Shown: one piece after another, positions 52,369 through 61,745 of the stretch | Layout: the number at the start of each line of letters is the position of its first letter | How positions within the stretch are numbered: the stretch's first letter is position 1 | From: Methanolapillus africanus | GTDB lineage: Archaea; Halobacteriota; Methanosarcinia; Methanosarcinales; Methanosarcinaceae | Assembly (NCBI RefSeq): GCF_032714475.1 | Contig: NZ_JAWDKD010000008.1 | Coordinates: 79,658-143,657, forward strand | Reading direction: 5' to 3' | DNA: 64,000 bases | The notes under the pieces: model-generated | Databases searched by the model: none | The model's input: only the letters and a program-made list of their open reading frames with translations | What the model was told of the DNA's origin: nothing | Position numbers and translations under genes: made by a program

Positions 52369-54243
52369 TTACTTAATTTTTTTCATAATTTCCATCAGTT
52401 TAAATTTTCGTTCATCATCCGCCTCAGAATGAACTTTTTTGGAAACGGCATCTTCCGAATTGGGAACACCATCTTCAATTTCAGAATCCGAACGAGTTTC
52501 GTTACTTTCGAGTTCAGCCTTCACCTTCGGGTTTATTTTTCCGGCTCGCTTCGGGTCGTACAAACAAAACACATGGACAATTTCACCAACGACGTCCGTT
52601 GCCAGCAATGAATTTCCGAATTTTTCAAACGCTGCGTCGCCGGCGCACCCGCAAACAAAAGCCCCGCATCCGGCCGATTCGAACGCGCCGTTTTTTGAGA
52701 AAAAGCCGCCGACAATTCCCGACAGCACGTCGCCGGTCCCGCCGACCGACATGCCCGGGTTTCCGGTGGCATTTTTCCGAAACAGTTTGCCGTTTGCAAT
52801 TAGGTCTCCCGGCCCTTTTAAAAGAATGGTGGCGCCGAGTTTTGAACAAACTTTCGAGATCGTTTCCGAGGAATCAGCATCAGCATCAGAAACAGCACCC
52901 GCGTCCGTTTCCGGTTTGATTTTCAAAAACGATAAGATTCTCGCGAATTCACCGTGATGGGGCGTTAAAATAACTTCCGTTTCATTTTTGGATTTCTGCG
53001 TCAGCTTTTGGACTGCAGCCAACGTGTCCGGCTGCAATGCGTCCGCGTCCAGCACAATTTTCCGGCAAAGCGGCAACAACTTTGCAATTGCTGCAACTGT
53101 TTTCGGATCGGTACCGATTCCGGGACCGAACACAACGGAATCGTGCGCCAAAATCAGATCTGTCAGCTGCGGCACATCGTCTTCACAGACAACATTTCCC
53201 GACAATTTTTTGACAATCAAGTTTGGAGAAAACGACGCAACAGCTTCATAAGCAGCCGCCGGAACGGCAACCGTCACAATGTCGGCGCCCGTTCTCAGCG
53301 CCGCCATTCCCGACAGCGCCGGCGCGCCCGTGTAAGGACCGCCGCCGATGATCAACACTTTTCCGCTGTCGCCTTTATGGCTTTTTGCGTTTCGGGAATA
53401 CAGATTTCCCAAATCACCCGGTCCGAAATAATCTTCGGCCGGCGATGGAATGCCGATCGGTTGGATGACGACTTCTCCGGAAAACAGAGCGGACTCGACC
53501 GTTTCCAAAAACGTTTTCATTTTGTGAAACGTGACGGTGGTATCGGCAACCACGATTGTTTTTTCGTCCGAATCGTTGAGGCCGGCAACCGGATCCAGAC
53601 CGGACGGAATGTCGACCGACAAAACGAAAAGAGCCGGATTTTCCGCTTTGAGCAAATTGATGCGTTCGATCGCCTTTTTCTCGAGTCCTTTGACAGTTCC
53701 CGAAAATCCGGTTCCGAAAATGCCGTCAACAATAACGGCCGGCAAACTGTTCAATTCTGCGGATGTCGCTGCCATCTCGGATGCCATCGTTTCAAAGAAA
53801 GCGTCCAATTCTGATTCCGATTTTATTTCAAACAATGAAACGTATTTTTCTTTTTGAAGAATCGCATAGTTCTGAGCCGACTCTTCGGTTTTGATGCCGG
53901 ATTTTTCCCCTAATAAAATGACGGTTGACGGGATTTTGTTTCCGGCGAGGTGGCGGGCGGCGACAAACGTATCTCCGCCGTTGTTGCCGAGGCCGGCAAA
54001 AAATAAAACCCGGCTTTTGCCGGAAAGAAGAACGGATTCGGCGTTTGAATCTGAATTTAAGTTTGAGCCTGATTTTGACTTCGATTTTGATTTTTTTGAA
54101 CCGGAAGCGCGCAAGTGATCGGCAATAACGGCAGATACGGCCGCGCCGGCGTTTTCCATTAACTGCACCGGACTCATGCCCCAAAAGGCGGCGTTTTTGT
54201 CGACGGCTTTCATATCGGATGCGGTGATCACTTCTGGCAACAT
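52369..54243 (-). CDS. nnr: Bifunctional NAD(P)H-hydrate epimerase / ADP-dependent dehydratase
   Basis: Repairs damaged NAD(P)H. The N-terminal epimerase (YjeF_N) has LMENAGAAV and GLGNNGGDTFVAARH; the C-terminal kinase-like dehydratase has GGGPYTGAPALSGMAALRTG, FGPGIGTDPKTV and GTGDVLSGIVGGFF. 624 residues exceeds the usual 490-520: a Ser/Lys/Asn insert near residue 50 (KKSKSKSKSGSNLNSDSNAE), a Ser/Asp-rich stretch near 450 and a charged 55-residue tail account for it. ATG 54243 is the family start. Confidence 0.93.
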   Translation of the reverse strand: MLPEVITASDMKAVDKNAAFWGMSPVQLMENAGAAVSAVIADHLRASGSKKSKSKSKSGSNLNSDSNAESVLLSGKSRVLFFAGLGNNGGDTFVAARHLAGNKIPSTVILLGEKSGIKTEESAQNYAILQKEKYVSLFEIKSESELDAFFETMASEMAATSAELNSLPAVIVDGIFGTGFSGTVKGLEKKAIERINLLKAENPALFVLSVDIPSGLDPVAGLNDSDEKTIVVADTTVTFHKMKTFLETVESALFSGEVVIQPIGIPSPAEDYFGPGDLGNLYSRNAKSHKGDSGKVLIIGGGPYTGAPALSGMAALRTGADIVTVAVPAAAYEAVASFSPNLIVKKLSGNVVCEDDVPQLTDLILAHDSVVFGPGIGTDPKTVAAIAKLLPLCRKIVLDADALQPDTLAAVQKLTQKSKNETEVILTPHHGEFARILSFLKIKPETDAGAVSDADADSSETISKVCSKLGATILLKGPGDLIANGKLFRKNATGNPGMSVGGTGDVLSGIVGGFFSKNGAFESAGCGAFVCGCAGDAAFEKFGNSLLATDVVGEIVHVFCLYDPKRAGKINPKVKAELESNETRSDSEIEDGVPNSEDAVSKKVHSEADDERKFKLMEIMKKIK

Positions 54244-54472
54244 TCTCGGACTCCTTGCGAATCATCAAAAATATATTTGAATCATAAATGGCATGTCTAT
54301 GTATTTGAACTGTTTTTTCGAAATAATAAATTTTGGGACACAACGCCAATCTATCGGAAAGATAAGTTGAAAAATATCCGAAAAATATCCGATTCCGCAA
54401 AATAATGCCGACGGAATAAATGGATTTAAATAGAAGACGGCAAAATTTAGGTATCACATTTATTGAATTTGA

Positions 54473-54484
54473 TTTATATAAAAT
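54473..54484 (+). promoter_or_regulatory. TATA-like box upstream of the DHH gene
   Basis: TTTATATAAAAT lies about 105 bp before ATG 54586; the gap 54244-54585 is AT-rich and holds no other gene I can support. Confidence 0.45.
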
Positions 54485-54585
54485 AAGTCTGATTGACAAT
54501 AATATTATAGATTTAGGTTTTAATTTTAGGTTTTAAATTTAGGTGAATTATTTTAATGATTCATAGACAGGAAAGGTGAGTTACA

Positions 54586-56055
54586 ATGGCTCAAGCTCCG
54601 AAAAACGTTGACAGTGTTAAAAAATCGAAGCCGGATTATTTGATATTGGGCGGCGGGATCATTGGTTTTGCGGTCGCGAAAGACTTGCGGAAAAATGACA
54701 AAGAAATTATGATTATCGATTTGGATAAAGCCCGCGTTGAAACGCTCCGCCAGGAAGGGTTTAACGCTCTTTTGTACGACATTTCCGATCCGGAACTTGT
54801 CAACGTGATTGATTTTAAAAATTTGATTTGTATTGCGGCGCTCAGTTCCAACGACAACGCCAACGCAAAAGCGATTGCCAACTTTAAGCCGCTTGTCCCC
54901 GATAACGTCCGCGTGGTCGCGCGCGCGTCCGACGGCCTCAAACGGGAAGAGATGATTGCGGCCGGCGCTCATTATGTGTTCGTTCCGCCCAAAATCGTCT
55001 CAGGAACCATCACCGAATATTTGGACATGATGGAAACAAAACACACGGGCAACCGTTTGGCGTCCTGGCTTGAAGAACACCGCGGCATGAAACTGGGTAT
55101 CGTGATGCATGACAACCCTGATCCGGACGCGATTTCCAGCAGTTACGCGCTCATGGAAATTACCAAAAAGTTTGACATCAGCGCCGAAATTCTTTACGAC
55201 GGCAAAGTCGGCCACCACGAAAATAAAGCGTTTATCAATCTTCTCGATATTCAAATGATCAAAATTTCCGGTCCGGAAAGTTTTGACAAATACGACAAAC
55301 TCGCCATGATCGACTGTTCGATTCCGGGCGTGAACAATTCCGTTCCGATCAACAAAAGTATCGGGATCATCATTGACCACCACCCTCACGGCGAAACGGA
55401 GCCGAATGCCGAATTTATGGACATCCGGACAAATGTCGGTTCATCGGCAACGATTTTAACCAAATATCTCCAGCAGATGGACATCACCGTTTCCAAAGAG
55501 CTTGCCGCTGCGCTTCTTTACGGCATCCGCACCGACACGAACGATTTCCGGCGCAACACGACGTCGGCCGATTTTGCCGCCGCGTCGTTCCTGCACCCGT
55601 TGTCCGACCACGATCTTTTGACGCAAGTCGAAACGCCGTCCACGTCGGTTGAAACCTTAGACGTTTTGGGTGAAGCGATTCGCAACCGTGAAGTCGTCAG
55701 CACCTGTCTTTTATCCAACGTCGGCACCATCCGCAACCGCGACGCACTGCCGCAAGCGGCAGACTATTTGCTCACGATGGAAGGCATTTCGACGACCGTT
55801 ATTTTCGGAATTATGGACGACAGCATTTACGTGTCGGCCAGAAACGATGACATCCGCGTCCATTTGGGCGACGTGATGCGCCAGGCGTTCGGCGAAAACG
55901 CAGGCGGTCACCCGACAGCGGCCGGCGCAAAGATTTCGCTGGGCGTTTTCAGTTCCGCCAAGGACAAACACACGCTTCAAAAGCTTGTGGAAGAATCCGT
56001 TGTCAAACGGTTCCTGACGGCGATGGGTCTTGAAAGCGAAGACGATGATGAGTAA
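54586..56055 (+). CDS. TrkA-N / DHH phosphoesterase fusion
   Basis: 489 residues. A nucleotide-binding TrkA-N-like fold (ILGGGIIGFAVAKDL, IMIIDLDKARVE, about 20-125) precedes a DHH phosphodiesterase with DNPDPDAISSSYAL, MIDCSIPG, IIDHHPHGE and a DHHA1 end (GGHPTAAGAKI). This plan is a well-known methanogen and haloarchaeal type; it may hydrolyse oligonucleotides or cyclic dinucleotides. GGTGA lies before ATG 54586. The gene stands alone. Confidence 0.9.
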   Translation: MAQAPKNVDSVKKSKPDYLILGGGIIGFAVAKDLRKNDKEIMIIDLDKARVETLRQEGFNALLYDISDPELVNVIDFKNLICIAALSSNDNANAKAIANFKPLVPDNVRVVARASDGLKREEMIAAGAHYVFVPPKIVSGTITEYLDMMETKHTGNRLASWLEEHRGMKLGIVMHDNPDPDAISSSYALMEITKKFDISAEILYDGKVGHHENKAFINLLDIQMIKISGPESFDKYDKLAMIDCSIPGVNNSVPINKSIGIIIDHHPHGETEPNAEFMDIRTNVGSSATILTKYLQQMDITVSKELAAALLYGIRTDTNDFRRNTTSADFAAASFLHPLSDHDLLTQVETPSTSVETLDVLGEAIRNREVVSTCLLSNVGTIRNRDALPQAADYLLTMEGISTTVIFGIMDDSIYVSARNDDIRVHLGDVMRQAFGENAGGHPTAAGAKISLGVFSSAKDKHTLQKLVEESVVKRFLTAMGLESEDDDE

Positions 56056-56210
56056 AAATATTTATTCATCATTTTATTAATTTCATGTTCTCACTTTACT
56101 TTCACATCGCTTGCTTTACTTTTATTATCCGTTTTTGAGATTTATTATTCATTTATTTATCAATTCATTTCAATATTCTATTCATTTCAATATTCTATTT
56201 TCAGGTTGAT

Positions 56211-57476
56211 ATGGCTGAAGGAACTTGCGTCAACTGTAAGGGAAAAGGTCTTTGCGGCCGGCCGTTCTGTCCGATTTTGGAGCGTTTTAAGAGCAACACG
56301 AAAGTGGCCAAATCGATGGGCAACACGACCAGCGTTTTCGGGCCGTCCCCGCCATCTGTTTTTGTCGGCAGTTACAACTATCCGAGTTTGTCGACCGGCC
56401 CGCTGATTCCGCCGTCTTTGGATTTGCCGGAGCTGGAAATCAGCGAAGCGTCCGCCGTTTTGCGGGAAAAAGTTCAGAAAAATCCGGGCCTGTTGGAAGA
56501 CTCACGAGAATGGCATGACCTGCGGATGCAGGACGTGATTGCGATGCGGACCGCTTTGGTGCGCGCGAACACGACGTTTAAGCCGTCCGATGCCAAAACA
56601 GACAACCCGCTCTTGATGAAAGCACAAGAATTGGCGCTGTCCAAGCGCCCGATTGACACGGAAGCGTGGTTTAAAAAGCCGGTTGTCGCGGATTTAAAAT
56701 TTGACAGCATGATGATGCCGATGGGGCCGTCGGGACAAGTCAAAGATTTCCAAATCACGGAAAACCCGAAAGTGCCCAACGCCGTCGACCGCCTCGTCTA
56801 CGACACGGACGCGCTGTCCAAAGATGCGATTTTGGAGCTTTACGCAAGCAACGTTTCCCACGAACAAATCACACGCCTCATGTCGATCGGCCTTCTCGGC
56901 CGCGACCGGCGCCTCGTTCCGACGCGCTGGTCGATCACCGCCGTTGACGATATGTCCGGCAAAGATTTGATTCAGCGAATCAAGGATTATCCGCACGTTC
57001 GTGAAATCACTCTCCTGTCGGGCGAAATTTTCGGCAACCGCTTTGAGATCATGCTGCTTCCCGGCAGCTTTTCATTTGAAATCCTGGAAATTTGGATGTC
57101 GCAATCGGTTTGGAACGGCGGCAGCACGTACATTGCACAGGACCATGAGGACTTTTACGGCAAGAAAGAGTATTCGAACTTGACCGGCGGCTATTATGCG
57201 GCACGGCTGGCCATCCTCGAATATTTGGATTCCATTAAGCGTCAAGCGTTTATTTTTGCCGTTCGGGAAATCAATCAGAATTATTGGGCGCCGCTGGGCG
57301 TCTGGGTGGTCCGGGAAGCCGCCCGCGTTGCCGTTCAAAACAAAGTTGTTTTTGAAACAAAGGAAGACGCGCTCGCCGACATGGAAAAACGAATTTTGAC
57401 GCCCAGAGTTCAATGGGAAGCGGCGACGAAACTTTTGCATAATCGGGCTGTTCAGATGCGGCTGGATTCTTTTTGA
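56211..57476 (+). CDS. nreA: Archaeal DNA repair protein NreA
   Basis: 421 residues. N-terminal zinc-type CVNCKGKGLCGRPFCP, the strands VFVGSYNYPSLSTGPLIPP, and a C-terminal QMRLDSF that fits a PCNA-interacting peptide are all features of the Nre family, needed for repair of DNA damage in archaea. AGGTTGAT stands directly before ATG 56211. Followed by a T-rich run and a repeat copy. Confidence 0.92.
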   Translation: MAEGTCVNCKGKGLCGRPFCPILERFKSNTKVAKSMGNTTSVFGPSPPSVFVGSYNYPSLSTGPLIPPSLDLPELEISEASAVLREKVQKNPGLLEDSREWHDLRMQDVIAMRTALVRANTTFKPSDAKTDNPLLMKAQELALSKRPIDTEAWFKKPVVADLKFDSMMMPMGPSGQVKDFQITENPKVPNAVDRLVYDTDALSKDAILELYASNVSHEQITRLMSIGLLGRDRRLVPTRWSITAVDDMSGKDLIQRIKDYPHVREITLLSGEIFGNRFEIMLLPGSFSFEILEIWMSQSVWNGGSTYIAQDHEDFYGKKEYSNLTGGYYAARLAILEYLDSIKRQAFIFAVREINQNYWAPLGVWVVREAARVAVQNKVVFETKEDALADMEKRILTPRVQWEAATKLLHNRAVQMRLDSF

Positions 57477-57507
57477 GTTCGGTTGGATTCTTTTTCTTTT
57501 TTTGGCA

Positions 57508-57950
57508 GGCAGCGGGCGCGCGCGTTATGGCGATGCTTTTTTGTTTTGAGTTTGAACGAAAAGCAGAAGCTATTTTCTATTTTTGTTCCGTGCAAACCAC
57601 CCCGCTTAAACAGACGCCTTTGGCGTCTGTTTAAGCGGATATCGCAGGATGGGAAGGTACAATCAGTCGCAACAAATGCAAAACTGAGCAAGGATGCAAC
57701 TGTATTGTTGGAACATGTTGCTGAAAAACGGAACAAGAAAAGACTGTATTGTTAAGAAACAGAAGGTGCAAAACGGAACAAGAAAAAACTGTATTGTTAG
57801 AAACAAAAGATGCAAACTGAAATCTAAAAACAGTCACCTGTTGATGCAAACTGAAATTTAAAAACAGTCACCTGTTGATGCAAACTGAAATTTAAAAACA
57901 GTCACCTGTAGGTGCAAACTGAAATCTAAAAACAGAAACACGAACGGAAA
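57508..57950 (+). repeat. Composite intergenic repeat after nreA
   Basis: Core GCGCGCGTTATGGCGATGC (57515-57531) 39 bp after the stop, then GTGCAAACCACC, the palindrome CCGCTTAAACAGACGCC... (57602-57638), CTGTATTGTTGGAACATG units, and about four tandem 34-bp units TGCAAACTGAAATTTAAAAACAGTCACCTGT (57811-57935). Fills the gap to the aIF1 gene. Confidence 0.85.
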
Positions 57951-57983
57951 GTAAAAAGAAAAAAGTGAAAAGATTAATTTTCA

Positions 57984-58292
57984 TTAATCCTTAATTTGAT
58001 CCGCGGAAAAACCGCGCTGCATGAGCACTTCTTTCATGCGTCCGATATGATTGCCTTGAAGTTCAATGGTGCTCTCGCGGATTGTTCCGCCGCACGCGAA
58101 TTTCGATTTAAGGTACGTTGCAAGGTCATGAACGTCAATTTCGCTCGGGTCAAGACCTTCTACGATGGTGACTTCTTTACCATATCTTCTCCGATTCACC
58201 TTCACGGTAATGCGTTGCTGCTCTTTTGCAACTTCTTCACAAATACACAATTCTTCGGGCAAACCGCAAACCGGACACATTCCTGCACTCAT
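57984..58292 (-). CDS. Translation initiation factor aIF1 (SUI1)
   Basis: 102 residues. N-terminal CPVCGLPEELCIC (zinc-like, archaeal addition), then RITVKVNRRRYGKEVTIVEGLD and LATYLKSKFACGGTIRESTIELQGNH, the SUI1 core. Monitors start codon choice on the small subunit, which is notable because this genome uses many TTG starts. GGGAGG precedes ATG 58292. Confidence 0.96.
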   Translation of the reverse strand: MSAGMCPVCGLPEELCICEEVAKEQQRITVKVNRRRYGKEVTIVEGLDPSEIDVHDLATYLKSKFACGGTIRESTIELQGNHIGRMKEVLMQRGFSADQIKD

Positions 58293-58519
58293 TTCTCAGT
58301 AAATCCTCCCTCTTTCGGGTATGTTTTAACGATGACTTTGTCAATTAATAAATTTGTTGTTTTAAATTTTTTATATTTTAAGCATTACATTCGGAATTAT
58401 AATCATCAATAATTCCGATATAATCATTCGCCAATTTGATATTAAAGTTTAATGGTGTTTCTTTTTCTTTTCCCTTCCCTACTCCCCATTTTTTCCATTC
58501 TCTTTTCAGATTATTCATA

Positions 58520-60160
58520 TTACCGAAGCCCAAAAAAATAAAGCATGACAGGAAACAAAATCACGCCCATCAAATTTGATTTTTTAACTTTCAATACGAT
58601 CGGCAAAAATCCGATCAATGTCGCCGCCATAAATACAACCGCCCCGTAAAATCCGGTGAACAAAACCACCAAAACCGACAACAAAACGATCACTGCGGCA
58701 GACGCCTTTTTGTAATCAATTTTTCTCAAAACATCGGTCGCCGCGTTTCCGGCCCGAATTGTTGAAAAGTAAGATAAAAAGCCGGCAATAATGATTGTGA
58801 TGTAAAACAAAAAGAAAAGCTCCAAATTGCCGGCCTCAAACACTTTTTCATTCATCGAAATCCCCGCGGCGTTTAAGATTTGACTCATCGAAACGACGGC
58901 GCCGCTGCGCGTCTTTCCGATGATGAAGAACGCCAAAAGCCCGAAGATGGCATTGGCGGTGTTGATGGCGGAAATGGTGACAATAAATTCCTTGGCGTTG
59001 TTTTCATCTTCTTCTTTGGCGTCAATGTATGCGTTTTTTTCAAAAAATCCAAGATCTTGAGAGACCGTTTCTGCTTCAGTTTTTGTTTCAATTTCAGTTT
59101 CCAATTCAGTTTCCGATTCTGTTTTCAGTTCAGTTTCCCACTCTGTTTCAATTTCAGTTTCCCACTCTGTTTCAATTTCAGTTTCAGCTTGCAGTTCTGT
59201 TTCAATTTCGGTGTCTGGTTCCAACATTATTTCCAAATCTGTTTCCAATTCAGTCTCTTCATTTCTATTTCCGTTGCCGATAAAAAATCCGGACAAAATA
59301 GCAGCAACGGAAGACGAAACACCGGGAATCCAAGCCACCAGCGCGCCGGTGACCGTTCCGCTCAAAACGCTTTTGACGAACTTGTTTTGCGGAAACGTTT
59401 CAACGGATTTTTTCGTCTCGGGAATCGCCGATTCCGTCAAAAAACTGACAATCATTTGCGAGGCGCCGAAAAGCCCGGACAAAAGCGGCATCAGGACGGA
59501 GGCGCCGGAATTTGATAAGATGGAAAGCGGAGACGCCATCATGTCCATATCTTCAAAATGAAAGGCGATGACGCCGAGAAAGCCGGCCGCCAAAAAGACA
59601 AAAATCGCTGCAATCCTTTTTTGAAATCCGTTTTCGGAAAAAATCATCAAAGCCGTTACGAGAAGCAAAACAAACCCCATATACGGCTGTAGATGCGGAT
59701 AAGCGATGTAAAAGAAAAACGTAATCGGAATCATCACAATGAGCGACGACAAGACCGCGCCCGCACTTCCCATCGCCGACAAACGGACGGCCGCCGGTCC
59801 TTTGCCGTCAAGCAAAAGACGGTGGCCGGGCAAAACGAGAAGCGCCGTATCTTCCCCGGGCGCGCCTAAAAAGATCGCGGGAATGATGTTGTGAAACGTG
59901 TGCGAGACGGCACACGACAAAATGATGACGCAAACCGCAATCGGCGACAAGCCGAAAACATAAAGAACGGGCGCCGCGCTTGCCAGAAGAATGGCAAAAT
60001 TGTTGGTATGAATTCCGGGAACCAATCCCGAAAAAAATCCGAAAATCCAGCCGAAGATCATGCACAACAAAAGGCCGAATATCGGAGAGAAAGAGGAAAA
60101 CAAATCGGGAAAGGCTCCGGAAATCATAATCCAAAAAAACGGCGCACGAATATAAACCAT
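58520..60160 (-). CDS. TctA-like membrane permease (COG1784) with a Glu/Thr insert
   Basis: 546 residues with about 11 helices, related to the tripartite tricarboxylate transporter TctA (GLVPGIHTNNFAILLASAAP, GAPGEDTALLVLPGH). COG1784 members are archaeal orphans without the periplasmic TctC partner; the substrate is unknown. Between helices near residue 300 a 70-residue stretch of Glu and Thr (ETELETEIETEW style) is encoded by imperfect 18-24-bp DNA repeats (59070-59260) and should be an acidic cytoplasmic or external loop. No such insert is usual. ATG 60160 has no clear site; ATG 60127 is an alternative. Confidence 0.85.
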   Translation of the reverse strand: MVYIRAPFFWIMISGAFPDLFSSFSPIFGLLLCMIFGWIFGFFSGLVPGIHTNNFAILLASAAPVLYVFGLSPIAVCVIILSCAVSHTFHNIIPAIFLGAPGEDTALLVLPGHRLLLDGKGPAAVRLSAMGSAGAVLSSLIVMIPITFFFYIAYPHLQPYMGFVLLLVTALMIFSENGFQKRIAAIFVFLAAGFLGVIAFHFEDMDMMASPLSILSNSGASVLMPLLSGLFGASQMIVSFLTESAIPETKKSVETFPQNKFVKSVLSGTVTGALVAWIPGVSSSVAAILSGFFIGNGNRNEETELETDLEIMLEPDTEIETELQAETEIETEWETEIETEWETELKTESETELETEIETKTEAETVSQDLGFFEKNAYIDAKEEDENNAKEFIVTISAINTANAIFGLLAFFIIGKTRSGAVVSMSQILNAAGISMNEKVFEAGNLELFFLFYITIIIAGFLSYFSTIRAGNAATDVLRKIDYKKASAAVIVLLSVLVVLFTGFYGAVVFMAATLIGFLPIVLKVKKSNLMGVILFPVMLYFFGLR

Positions 60161-60341
60161 CGGAAAATTTTAAAATCAAAAAGTTTAAATGTGAAAAAGG
60201 CGCTCAAATTCAAAAATCAAAATCGTTCAACCAAGCCGATTAAAATAAAAATCGGTTGAATGAAAATCAACCATTTTAATATTTTCAATTTCCAATTTCT
60301 AATTATTCCAACATTCCAATTTCCAACAGATGAGATCGAAC

Positions 60342-61286
60342 ATGACCATCAAATGTAAAAAATGCAGCACACCGTCCATCATTTATCAGCCGTATTCCGG
60401 GCTTCACCTTTGTGAAAAGCATTTTTATGAAGATTTGGAACGCAAAGCCAAACTGACGCTCCGGCAGCGCTATCCGATTAAAAAGAACGACGTGATTGCG
60501 GTCGCGCTCAGCGGCGGCAAAGACAGTTCGGTCGCTCTCTTGTTGATGCACAAAATTTTCGGCAACCGACCGGACATTCGGATCGTCGCAATTACGATCG
60601 ACGAAGGCATCGCCGGCTACCGCGACGAATCCATCGCGCGCGCCAAAGAGTTGACCGAGCGCCTCGGCGTCGAACATATTGTCAAATCCTTCCGCGACGA
60701 ATACGGCAAAACGATGGACGACATCACGTCGGAAAAAAAGCTTCTGGAAAACCATTTCGGCGACGATAAAAAAGAACTCGGCGCCTGCAGCTATTGCGGC
60801 GTTCTCCGGAAAAAGATTCTCAACGTCGTCGCCCGCGACATCGGCGCGACCAAACTCGTCATCGGCCACAATTTGGACGACGAAGCGCAAACCGTCATGC
60901 TCAACCACTTCCGCGGCGACGTCGAACGAATGGTCCGTTTCTCAGCCGCCAGCGAACTCGACGGATTTATTGTCCGTGTGAAACCGCTGCGCAAAGTTCC
61001 GGAAAAAGAAATCGCGCTTTACGCTTACCTGCACGATTTGCCGATGGAACTCACCTCTTGTCCACACTCTTTTGGCGCGCTTCGAAAAGAAGTCCGCCGC
61101 ATGCTCAACGGTTTTGAAGTCAACCATCCGGGAACCAAATATTCGCTTGTGCGCGGTTTTGACAACATGGTACCGCTTTTAGCGGCCGGACTTGAAGTTT
61201 CCGACATCCGAAATTGTGAAATTTGCGGGGAGCCGTGCAACGATTCGATTTGCCAAGCCTGTAAAATGCTTGAGAAGAGTATTTAA
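60342..61286 (+). CDS. tRNA thiolation enzyme, TtuA/NcsA-like ATPase
   Basis: 314 residues. N-terminal zinc knuckles (CKKCSTPS...H), PP-loop VALSGGKDSSVALLL, CSYCGVLRKKIL (iron-sulfur Cys), GHNLDDEAQT, and a C-terminal zinc pair CEICGEPCNDSICQAC. Activates a tRNA uridine for sulfur insertion, using a thiocarboxylated ubiquitin-like donor, and a candidate donor is coded at 10675. ATG 60342 preferred over 60330. Stands alone. Confidence 0.93.
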   Translation: MTIKCKKCSTPSIIYQPYSGLHLCEKHFYEDLERKAKLTLRQRYPIKKNDVIAVALSGGKDSSVALLLMHKIFGNRPDIRIVAITIDEGIAGYRDESIARAKELTERLGVEHIVKSFRDEYGKTMDDITSEKKLLENHFGDDKKELGACSYCGVLRKKILNVVARDIGATKLVIGHNLDDEAQTVMLNHFRGDVERMVRFSAASELDGFIVRVKPLRKVPEKEIALYAYLHDLPMELTSCPHSFGALRKEVRRMLNGFEVNHPGTKYSLVRGFDNMVPLLAAGLEVSDIRNCEICGEPCNDSICQACKMLEKSI

Positions 61287-61312
61287 AAAATCGGGTACGG
61301 TTTTTGCCAAAT

Positions 61313-61352
61313 CGTCAAAAATGAGTGCCATAACGCGCGCGGCGGCATCGGC
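61313..61352 (-). repeat. Dispersed GC-rich core repeat, last copy
   Basis: TGAGTGCCATAACGCGCGCGGCGGC (core 61327-61341), minus orientation, between the thiolase gene and the 35-residue open frame; it lies 37 bp beyond the stop of that frame and so follows the family rule only if the frame is real. Confidence 0.7.
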
Positions 61353-61377
61353 AAAAAAGAAAAATAAAGAAAACTAA

Positions 61378-61485
61378 TTAAAGGACAAAAATGTAAAGAT
61401 ACGCCAGCAGCAAGATGATCACAATCAGCAGAATGTGCTGAAACTTCACAAAATCAATCAGATGGTAATACTGCTCAATCTCCAT
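61378..61485 (-). CDS. 35-residue membrane-spanning small protein
   Basis: ATG 61485 to TAA 61378: MEIEQYYHLIDFVKFQ, then an uninterrupted hydrophobic helix (HILLIVIILLLAYLYIFVL). GTGAG lies six bases before the ATG, a weak site. The composition (acidic start, single helix, stop right after) is that of a short membrane subunit, and the gap 61287-61745 has no other gene. A dispersed repeat core sits just past its stop in the direction seen after other genes. Not recognised as a known subunit. Confidence 0.55.
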   Translation of the reverse strand: MEIEQYYHLIDFVKFQHILLIVIILLLAYLYIFVL

Positions 61486-61663
61486 TTTGTCTCACATTTC
61501 AATTTTTGGTTCTAATAATCATTTAATTCAATTTTTCAACTTCAACGTGTTCATTTTATTTATATTTACCATTTTTTCGACGTTGACTTTCGACGTTGAC
61601 AATTCATCCCGAATCATTACATTTAATTAATTGAATTCACTTTTATCCATTCATTTAGGTCAA

Positions 61664-61678
61664 TTTAAATATAAATTT
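61664..61678 (+). promoter_or_regulatory. TATA-like box upstream of aspS
   Basis: TTTAAATATAAATTT lies about 75 bp before the aspS start, in an AT-rich spacer. Confidence 0.45.
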
Positions 61679-61745
61679 TAGACTGATTTAATCTTTATTT
61701 GAGTGTTATTTTTAATTTTAACCGTATAACGTATCAGGTGACATT

